Below are positions 1 to 5,494 of a stretch of 5,494 nucleotides of DNA, piece after piece. The translations under genes and the position numbers were made by a program. The notes below the pieces were generated by a model. It had not been told where the DNA came from. It made no database searches and saw nothing but the letters and a program-made list of their open reading frames with translations. The DNA is from JBGAWK01 sp044227665 (GTDB taxonomy: Bacteria > Bacteroidota > Bacteroidia > Chitinophagales > JADIYW01): contig JBGAWK010000096.1 of NCBI GenBank assembly GCA_044227665.1, forward strand, positions 1 to 5,494, in the 5' to 3' direction. Positions within the stretch are counted from its first letter, which is position 1, and each line of letters starts with the position of its first letter.

Positions 1-173
1 GTATAGGTATCATTGTTTGGATTGTGGAAAGAACCTTCGCTTGGTTTGAAAGCTATAGAAGATTGAGCAAAGATTTTGAGTATCACACCGACACAAGCCA
101 AACAATGATACAATTAGCCATGATAAAACTTGTGCTTAACAGCATCAAATAATAAAATTTAGACAGTCTCTAA
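1..173 (+). mobile_element. Right-hand end of an IS5-family insertion sequence
   Basis: The transposase C terminus is followed, after its stop at 150-152, by a short non-coding tail with AGACAGTCT at 161-169. Read inward this is AGACTGTCT, of the kind found in terminal inverted repeats of IS5-type elements. A plausible outer border lies near 169-170, followed by CTAA (170-173) or TAA (171-173), which fits the YTAR or TNA target sites known for some IS5 subgroups. The border is inferred: the left end and the matching target duplication lie outside the window. The element stops about 15 bp short of the ffh stop codon. Confidence 0.5.
3..152 (+). CDS. IS5-family transposase, C-terminal fragment (cut by window edge)
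   Basis: The plus-strand frame beginning at base 3 encodes about 49 residues and ends with TAA at 150-152. It contains IVERTFAWFESYRRLSKDFE (visible residues 7-26), which is the conserved C-terminal block of IS5-family DDE transposases (usual form VERTFAW-x3-YRRLSKDYE). The glutamate of VER (visible residue 9) belongs to the family's conserved catalytic-core region. The tail (HTDTSQTMIQLAMIKLVLN) is also typical, so the protein seems to end at its natural C terminus. Everything upstream lies outside the window, so it cannot be said whether the gene is intact. The residue four before the glutamate is Val5, where I expect Arg; this could mean decay, but only a few codons are visible. The gene is convergent with ffh. 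The IS5 subgroup (IS427-like or IS1031-like) cannot be decided from this fragment. Confidence 0.82.
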   Translation: MGIIVWIVERTFAWFESYRRLSKDFEYHTDTSQTMIQLAMIKLVLNSIK

Positions 174-175
174 AT
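157..175. terminator. Short inverted repeat between convergent genes; possible terminator and/or IS end
   Basis: ATTTAGA (157-163) and TCTAAAT (169-175) form a perfect 7-bp inverted repeat around a 5-nt loop CAGTC. On the minus strand it lies 12 bases past the ffh stop codon and is followed by a T-rich run (TTTTATTATTT), so it could act as a weak, AU-rich terminator for the fbaB-ffh transcript. On the plus strand the following bases are A-rich first and T-rich only from about 182, a poorer match. The same bases overlap the likely IS terminal repeat, so the hairpin may simply result from the insertion. With so few G-C pairs, termination activity is uncertain. Confidence 0.35.
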
Positions 176-187
176 CAAAAATATTTT

Positions 188-1495
188 TTACCTTTTCATC
201 ATGCCGGGCATGGAGCTAAATTGCTTCATCATTTTCTTCATCTGCTCGAATTGTTTCACAAACTGATTTACTTCTTGGAGGCTGTTGCCCGATCCTTTGG
301 CTATACGGGCACGGCGTGAGCCATTGAGGATGTCGGGATTGCGTCGCTCACGCAAAGTCATACTCTGGATGATGGCTTCCAATTTTTTGAACTGTTTTTC
401 GTCGATATCCATATCCTTGACCGCACTTCCCACACCGGGTATCATGCTAAGTAAATCTTTGATATTGCCCATTTTCTTTATTTGGTTGAGCTGTCCAAGA
501 AAGTCTTCGAAGTCAAATTGGTTTTTTACTATCCTCTTATGTAGCTTTGCAGCCTCTTTGGCATCAAATTGTTCTTGAGCTTTCTCTACGAATGATACGA
601 TGTCACCCATGCCTAGGATACGCTGCGCCATCCTGTCGGGATAGAATACATCGAGAGTTTCCATCTTTTCCCCCCGAGATACAAACTTTATAGGTTTTTG
701 TACCGTATATTTTATACTTAGAGCCGCACCACCTCTAGTATCGCCATCCAGTTTGGTAAGGACTACACCATCAAAGTTTAGGCGTTCATTGAAGGTGCGA
801 GCTGTATTCACTGCATCCTGCCCCGTCATGCTATCTACCACGAATAGTGTCTCGGAAGGCTTCACAGCTGCTTTCACCTCCGCTATTTCGCGCATCATCT
901 GCTCATCTATAGCAAGGCGACCTGCGGTATCTATAATTACCACATTCTTATTGTTGCTTTTAGCATATTGCAAAGCGTTAAGAGCTATCTCTACCGCATT
1001 TTTGTTTTCTGGTTCGCTATATACTTCTACTCCTATCTGCGCTCCTAATACTTTGAGCTGATCTATAGCTGCTGGTCTGTAGATATCACAAGCTACCAAT
1101 AGGGGACTTCTTTTTAGCTTGCTTTTGAGGTAATTGGCGAGTTTGCCAGAGAATGTAGTCTTACCAGAACCTTGTAATCCTGATATCAAAATTATGGCAG
1201 GATTGCCTTGTATATTAATTTCCTCCGCCTTTCCGCCCATTAATTCCGTAAGCTCATCCGACACTATTTTCACCATCAATTGCCCAGGTTGCACAGCGTT
1301 GATGACCTGCATACCCATAGCCTTATCTTTTATCTTATCGGTAAATTCTTTGGCAATGGCATAGTTTACATCAGCTTCCACCAATGCTCTGCGTATCTCC
1401 TTGATGGTTGAAGCCACATTGATTTCGGTAAGTTTACCTTGCCCTTTGAGGTTTTTGAAGGCGGAATCTAATCTATCTTGCAGGTTTTCAAACAT
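188..1495 (-). CDS. ffh: Signal recognition particle protein Ffh (SRP54 GTPase)
   Basis: Ffh binds the SRP RNA and signal sequences of nascent membrane proteins as they leave the ribosome. With the receptor FtsY it delivers them to the SecYEG translocon in a GTP-dependent cycle. The 435-residue protein has the normal family length. The helical N domain (about 1-90) contains the ALVEADVN motif at 37-44. The GTPase G domain (about 98-295) carries the P-loop GLQGSGKT (106-113), DIYRPAA (137-143), DTAGR (189-193) and TKLD (247-250). The methionine-rich M domain (about 300-435) has the SRP-RNA-binding signature SRRARIAKGSG (393-403) and ends in a Met/Lys-rich tail. The G5-region loop reads SRGEK (273-277) where GTGEK or GVGEK is usual. 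The start ATG (complement of 1493-1495) gives the canonical MFENLQDRL N terminus, without a clear Shine-Dalgarno sequence. It lies 21 bp behind fbaB and is probably co-transcribed with it. The SRP RNA gene and ftsY are not in this window. Confidence 0.98.
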   Translation of the reverse strand: MFENLQDRLDSAFKNLKGQGKLTEINVASTIKEIRRALVEADVNYAIAKEFTDKIKDKAMGMQVINAVQPGQLMVKIVSDELTELMGGKAEEINIQGNPAIILISGLQGSGKTTFSGKLANYLKSKLKRSPLLVACDIYRPAAIDQLKVLGAQIGVEVYSEPENKNAVEIALNALQYAKSNNKNVVIIDTAGRLAIDEQMMREIAEVKAAVKPSETLFVVDSMTGQDAVNTARTFNERLNFDGVVLTKLDGDTRGGAALSIKYTVQKPIKFVSRGEKMETLDVFYPDRMAQRILGMGDIVSFVEKAQEQFDAKEAAKLHKRIVKNQFDFEDFLGQLNQIKKMGNIKDLLSMIPGVGSAVKDMDIDEKQFKKLEAIIQSMTLRERRNPDILNGSRRARIAKGSGNSLQEVNQFVKQFEQMKKMMKQFSSMPGMMKR

Positions 1496-1516
1496 GATAA
1501 TCTATAATTAAAAATA

Positions 1517-2578
1517 TTAGGCTATAGTGATATCCTTATTCAAATATACATCTTGAATACCATTAAGCAATGCCACCCCTGTATGCATGTCTTTTTGGAA
1601 AGCTTTCCTTCCCGAAATAAGCCCCATGCCTCCTGCGCGTTTGTTTATTACAGCAGTTTCTATAGCTTCCGCCAAGTCCGTTTGTCCTTTACTTTCACCG
1701 CCAGAATTTATGAGTCCTGCTCTGCCCATGTAACAATTCGCCACCTGATAGCGTGTAAGGTCTATAGGATGGTCTGTGGTAAGTTCTTCATATACTTTCC
1801 TGTGTGTTTTGCCGTAGGCAATAGCATTGTATCCACCGTTATTAGTTGGAAGCTTTTGCTTGATAATATCGGCTTGTATAGTTACGCCCAAATGATTGGC
1901 CTGAGCTGTAAGGTCAGCAGCAGTATGATAGTCCACACCATCTTTCTTGAAGCCATTATTGCGCAAATAGCACCAAAGTATAGTGGCCATACCCAATTCA
2001 TGGGCATAAGCAAAGGCTTCTGCTACTTCTATAATTTGTCTTTTTGACTCAGGAGAACCAAAATATATAGTCGCACCCACAGCTACGGCACCCATATTCC
2101 ACGCATCTTTTATATTGCCAAACATGATTTGGTCGAAGCTGTTGGGATAGGAGATAAATTCGTTGTGATTTATTTTTACAATAAAAGGAATTTTATGCGC
2201 ATATTTTCTAGACACACTTGCTAATACACCATACGTAGAAGCTACAGCATTACAGCCGCCTTCTATTGCTAATTTTACTATATTTTCAGAATCAAAATAA
2301 ATAGGGTTGGGTGCAAAACTAGCACCTGCGGAATGTTCAATACCCTGATCTACAGGAAGTATAGACAAATATCCGGTATCTGCAAGGCGACCAGCACTAT
2401 ACATGGACTGCAAACTACGCAATACTTGAGCACTGCGATTACTTTGTATCCATATTTTATCTACAAAATCCGAAGATGGGAGATGAAGCATACTTGAAGG
2501 CACGGTACTACACTTATGTTCTAAAAGATATTTTGCCCTTTCTTCTCCCAGCAGAGAAACAATATTTTGGGTGCTCAT
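1517..2578 (-). CDS. fbaB: Class I fructose-1,6-bisphosphate aldolase, FbaB/DhnA type
   Basis: This cytosolic enzyme reversibly cleaves fructose 1,6-bisphosphate to dihydroxyacetone phosphate and glyceraldehyde 3-phosphate, in glycolysis and gluconeogenesis. It works through a Schiff base, without a metal ion. At 353 residues it matches the roughly 350 of E. coli FbaB and is recognisably similar along its whole length. Landmarks are GYLSILPVDQGIEHSAGASF (69-88), ASTYGVLASVSRKYAH (113-128), MGAVAVGATIYFGS (162-175), KKDGVDYH (211-218), ADIIKQK (236-242), CYMGRAGLINSGG (282-294) and GGMGLISGRKAF (316-327). K240 in ADIIKQK is the likely Schiff-base lysine, with K242 as the alternative; the glycine-rich segments near 292-294 and 316-324 would hold substrate phosphate. 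No damage is seen. The start ATG (complement of 2576-2578) gives an N terminus that aligns with E. coli FbaB. It has no Shine-Dalgarno sequence but a good -7 promoter element close upstream. It is the first gene of a probable fbaB-ffh unit and divergent from leuS. Confidence 0.96.
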   Translation of the reverse strand: MSTQNIVSLLGEERAKYLLEHKCSTVPSSMLHLPSSDFVDKIWIQSNRSAQVLRSLQSMYSAGRLADTGYLSILPVDQGIEHSAGASFAPNPIYFDSENIVKLAIEGGCNAVASTYGVLASVSRKYAHKIPFIVKINHNEFISYPNSFDQIMFGNIKDAWNMGAVAVGATIYFGSPESKRQIIEVAEAFAYAHELGMATILWCYLRNNGFKKDGVDYHTAADLTAQANHLGVTIQADIIKQKLPTNNGGYNAIAYGKTHRKVYEELTTDHPIDLTRYQVANCYMGRAGLINSGGESKGQTDLAEAIETAVINKRAGGMGLISGRKAFQKDMHTGVALLNGIQDVYLNKDITIA

Positions 2579-2597
2579 ATAAAATACTATTTTTTTG

Positions 2598-2605
2598 CAA
2601 ATATA
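2598..2605 (-). promoter_or_regulatory. Bacteroidota-type -7 element for fbaB(-ffh)
   Basis: The minus strand reads TATATTTG, a perfect match to the Bacteroidota housekeeping -7 consensus TAnnTTTG. It ends 19 bases before the fbaB ATG, which would give a short 5' leader of about a dozen bases, AT-rich and without a Shine-Dalgarno sequence. I see no convincing -33 TTTG at the usual spacing, so the call rests on the -7 element and its placement. Confidence 0.6.
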
Positions 2606-2649
2606 GAGTTAAACTAAGATAACTATAATGACTACAAGTAAATAAATTG

Positions 2650-2696
2650 TAGCTTTTTGCTGAAAAATAAACATATTCATAAAGCTATTAAAGCTA
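2650..2696. repeat. AAAGCTA repeat cluster in the divergent intergenic region
   Basis: AAAGCTA occurs at 2681-2687 and again at 2690-2696 (9-bp period). Its reverse complement TAGCTTT is at 2650-2656, so the upstream copy can pair with either downstream copy. The repeats lie between the two predicted divergent promoters. On the minus strand the two downstream copies read TAGCTTTA, one base off the TAnnTTTG -7 consensus, so they may be promoter look-alikes. In such AT-rich sequence chance is a real explanation. Confidence 0.3.
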
Positions 2697-2715
2697 ATAT
2701 CTATAATGCTTACAA

Positions 2716-2723
2716 TATTTTTG
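2716..2723 (+). promoter_or_regulatory. Bacteroidota-type -7 element for leuS
   Basis: TATTTTTG matches the TAnnTTTG -7 consensus on the plus strand, about 85-90 bases before the presumed leuS start. Transcription would begin near 2728-2732, so most of the dyad cluster that follows would lie in the 5' leader. No clear -33 TTTG is visible at the normal distance. One 8-base match with two free positions in AT-rich DNA is only moderate evidence. Confidence 0.45.
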
Positions 2724-2762
2724 TTACAGAAATGTGTTGTGGTATAGTAACAACATGTTACA
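2722..2762. promoter_or_regulatory. TGTTAC dyad cluster, possible operator or leader hairpin upstream of leuS
   Basis: GTAACA (2747-2752) and TGTTAC (2756-2761) form a perfect 6-bp dyad around ACA. A third copy, TGTTACA at 2722-2728, directly repeats 2756-2762 and also pairs as TTGTTAC (2721-2727) with GTAACAA (2747-2753). As RNA, 2731-2740 could instead pair with 2750-2759 (two G-U pairs) around a 9-nt loop. The cluster starts inside the predicted leuS -7 element and runs into the leader. This fits a protein-binding operator or alternative leader structures. No known regulator is recognised. Confidence 0.35.
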
Positions 2763-2801
2763 CCCTGCATTTACGCCAACGAAAATACTTATTTATGTTC
2801 T

Positions 2802-2811
2802 NNNNNNNNNN
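2802..2811. other. Assembly gap (ten Ns) covering the leuS start
   Basis: Ten consecutive Ns interrupt the sequence immediately before the first recognisable leuS codon (GAG at 2812). A round number of Ns is usually a scaffolding placeholder, so the true distance and any missing sequence are unknown. The leuS start codon, and possibly part of its leader, lies in the gap. Confidence 0.97.
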
Positions 2812-5494
2812 GAGTATAATGTCCATGAAGTAGAAAAATTCGCCAAAGACAGGTGGAGTAAGGATAAGGTATATAAAGTCCGTGACGATAAGAGCAAGCC
2901 CAAATATTACGTTTTGGATATGTTCCCCTACCCTTCAGGGGCAGGGTTGCACGTAGGACATCCATTGGGATATATAGCTTCGGATATATATGCACGCTAC
3001 AAAAGACTGAAAGGCTATAATGTGTTGCACCCTATGGGCTTCGATGCTTTTGGATTGCCGGCAGAACAATATGCGATACAGACAGGACAGCATCCTGCAC
3101 TCACTACGGCTCAAAATATTGAAACTTACAAGCAACAATTAGACAAAATTGGATTTTCTTATGATTGGGATAGGGAGGTAAGCACTTGCGATCCTCAATA
3201 CTATAAATGGACACAGTGGATATTCTTACAACTATTTAATTCTATTTATTGCCATAAAAATCAGTGTGCCTACGATATTTCTGTATTAGAACGCCATTTC
3301 GAGCAACATGGAAATCATGATAATACGGCTTTTACCAATGTAGATATTCCATGCTTTTCTGCACACGAATGGAACACTTATTCTGCCAAACAGCAACAAG
3401 ACATTCTCATGCATTACAGACTTGCTTATCAAAGCGAGACCTTCGTAAACTGGTGTCCTGAATTAGGCACAGTATTGGCAAATGACGAAGTCATCAACGG
3501 TGTATCGGAGCGCGGCGGACATCCAGTAGAGAAAAAGAAAATGTCGCAGTGGTTTTTGCGCATCACTGCTTATGCCGAGAGGCTATTGAAGGGGCTAGAT
3601 ACATTGGAATGGAGTGACAGCATGAAGGAGATGCAACGCAACTGGATAGGCAAGTCCACAGGAGCGATGGTATCATTTCATTTGGAAAATCATGATGATA
3701 CTATAGAAGTATTTACTACCCGTGTAGATACCTTGTTTGGTGTTACTTTCTTAGTCATTGCACCAGAACATAACTTAGTAGATTGTATCACTACCAAAGA
3801 TAAAAAAGAAGAGGTAGATGCCTACAAAAAATATTGCGCAGCAAAATCAGACATTGAAAGGCAAGCAGAAAAATTGGTAAGCGGACAGTTTACAGGTGCG
3901 TATGCCATACATCCTATTACTAAAGCCCACATACCCGTATTTATTGCCGATTATGTATTGGCAGGATATGGCACAGGTGCAGTAATGGCAGTACCTTCTG
4001 GCGACCAGAGAGATTATCTCTTTGCGCAAAAATTTGATTTGCCCATAATCCAAATCTTGGATGCACAGAGCAATCTGGAAGTACAAGCAGATTCTACCAA
4101 GGAAGGAAAATATATCAATTCGGGGATAATCAACGGAATGGAATATTCTGATGCTGTAACCACGGTGATAAAAGCATTAGAAGAAATTAATTCTGGCTAT
4201 GCCAAAATCAATTACAAGATGCGTGATGCCGGATTCAGCAGGCAACGTTATTGGGGAGAGCCTTTTCCCATTTACTATGACCAAGAAGGAATAGCACGTA
4301 CATTGGAGGAAAGCGAACTCCCTCTTCTTTTACCAGAAGTGGAAAGCTTTAAGCCTACAGGTACAGGTGAGTCACCATTGGCTACCGCCAAAGATTGGGT
4401 ACAGGCACTAGGCTGCAATAAGACCAGAGAAACCGACACCATGCCTGCCTACGCAGGTAGCAGCTGGTATTTTCTGCGCTATATGGATGCCCACAATGAT
4501 ATAGAATTTGTAAATTTTGACGTACAGCATTACTGGCAAGATGTGGATTTATATATCGGTGGCACAGAACATGCCGTAGGCCATTTGCTTTATTCCAGAT
4601 TTTGGCACAAATTCTTCAAAGACAGAGGCTGGGTAAGTACGGAAGAACCTTTCAGAAAACTAGTAAATCAAGGTATGATTCTAGGTCGCTCTTTGCAGAC
4701 GACAGAAGGGCTGATAAAAAATATACCTGCGGGCGTAAATATCCCTTTACAATATACTTCTTTGGGTGATAAAATATATAAATATAGATTTGAGGCACTT
4801 ACAAAAGCAGACAACCGATTTGAGAATATAGATATAGACAAAGACATCCATTGGCAACAAGATGAGAATGGCAATGAATATATAAGTCTGAAAGCAGAAG
4901 TAGAAAAAATGTCGAAATCAAAATTTAATGTCATCAATCCCGATGATATTATTGCACATCAGGGCGCAGATTGCTTTAGGCTTTTTGAAATGTTTCTAGG
5001 CCCCATAGAGGCCCACAAGCCTTGGGATACTCATGGAATCAGTGGTGTAAGTGCCTTTTTGAGGAAATTTTGGAAGCTATATAATATAGGTGAGGACGGA
5101 AAGGCACATTATACTGAAGGCACAGCTGATAACGCAGAACAAAAAATATTACATAAAGCCATCAAAAAAGTAAATGATGACATTGAACGATTTTCTTTCA
5201 ATACCGTAGTCAGCACATTGATGATTACGACCAACGACTTGGCTAAGTGTGAGAATTTGCACAAAACCACACTCGAAACGCTAGCGATACTCATCTCCCC
5301 TTTAGCACCATTTATTTCCGAATATTTGTGGCAAGCTTTAGGTAATGAAGGCAGCATAGTAAAAGAGGCGATTTTTCCTAGCCATGATGACAAATATTTA
5401 CAAGAAGACTCTATCAATTATCCGGTGCAGGTAAATGGAAAATTAAGGGCAAATATACCCTATGATGCAGGGTTAAGTACAGCGCAAATTCAAG
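2812..5494 (+). CDS. leuS: Leucyl-tRNA synthetase, start in gap and C terminus beyond window
   Basis: LeuS is a cytosolic class Ia synthetase that charges tRNA-Leu with leucine using ATP. One frame is open from 2812 to the right edge (894 codons plus one base). The N terminus (EYNVHEVEKFAKDRW) suggests only the initiator Met is missing, nominally at 2809-2811. Visible motifs, counting from 2812, are the HIGH-type HVGHP (47-51), NWIGKS (277-282), editing-domain TTRVDTLFG (302-310) and AVPSGDQRD (393-401, with the conserved editing aspartates at 398 and 401), RQRYWGE (477-483), GGTEHAVGH (583-591) and KMSKS (699-703; 4906-4920). A leucine-specific insertion precedes KMSKS, the helical tRNA-binding domain follows, and VQVNGKLRA opens the C-terminal domain. 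The zinc-knuckle cysteines of E. coli LeuS are absent (SERGGHP near 234-240), and an extra segment lies at about 144-200; both are, to my recollection, normal in Bacteroidota. About 35-50 C-terminal residues are missing. No frameshift or internal stop is present. Confidence 0.97.

Noticed and set aside
1553..2047. Plus-strand open frame of 164 codons inside fbaB
   Set aside because: It is the complement of a fully conserved aldolase reading frame and its translation resembles no protein family I know.
2755..2801. Leader peptide (leucine attenuator) upstream of leuS
   Set aside because: The frame from ATG 2755 has only scattered leucine codons (TTA, CTT and an incomplete CTN) with no run of them. 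It has no stop before the gap and no terminator/antiterminator pair is evident.
2579..2801. T-box riboswitch or tRNA gene in the leuS upstream region
   Set aside because: No T-box consensus, specifier stem or terminator is visible, and no cloverleaf with a CCA-side acceptor stem can be drawn.
2789..3138. Minus-strand open frames opposite the 5' part of leuS, one running into the N gap
   Set aside because: They lie antisense to the strongly conserved LeuS catalytic core, show no family features, and one contains undetermined residues from the gap. They are shadow frames.
3664..4050. Altered LeuS editing domain (TTRVDT, AVPSGDQRD) as a sign of lost proofreading
   Set aside because: The threonines, Arg and both conserved aspartates are kept. 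The substituted positions vary among Bacteroidota as far as I recall, so editing is probably intact.
5109..5417. Minus-strand open frame of about 100 codons opposite the leuS 3' part
   Set aside because: It is antisense to the LeuS tRNA-binding domain, which has clear family similarity in the plus frame; no recognisable protein is encoded.

Overview
This is an AT-rich bacterial housekeeping window from a draft assembly (there is a run of ten Ns), most probably from a member of the Bacteroidota. Three things point there. Ffh and the leucyl-tRNA synthetase both have the sequence style I know from that phylum. The synthetase lacks the zinc-binding cysteines and carries a long insertion in its N-terminal half. 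The gene starts lack Shine-Dalgarno sequences, and the divergent intergenic region has two copies of the Bacteroidota -7 promoter element TAnnTTTG. The organism cannot be named more closely from these genes.

Layout from left to right. Positions 1-152 are the cut-off 3' end of an IS5-family transposase on the plus strand. It is followed at 157-175 by a short inverted repeat that is either the terminal repeat of that element, a weak terminator, or both. Convergent with it on the minus strand lies ffh (188-1495, signal recognition particle GTPase). Next, 21 bp further and also on the minus strand, is fbaB (1517-2578, class I fructose-1,6-bisphosphate aldolase of the E. coli FbaB/DhnA type). The two minus-strand genes probably form an fbaB-ffh transcription unit starting at a -7 element just upstream of fbaB.

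The 233-bp divergent region 2579-2811 contains both putative promoters, a GTAACA-ACA-TGTTAC dyad with a third copy of the half-site, a small AAAGCTA repeat cluster, and the assembly gap. On the plus strand leuS (leucyl-tRNA synthetase) runs from the gap to the right edge. It is open throughout, lacks its start codon (hidden in the gap) and lacks roughly the last 35-50 residues (beyond the window).

Functionally the three complete or nearly complete genes serve central metabolism (aldolase), membrane protein targeting (Ffh) and translation (LeuS). Nothing ties them into one pathway; co-orientation of fbaB and ffh looks like ordinary operon packing. I see no novel biological system here. The points worth a second look are the IS element lying against the 3' end of ffh, the dyad cluster in the leuS leader, and the gap that obscures the leuS start.
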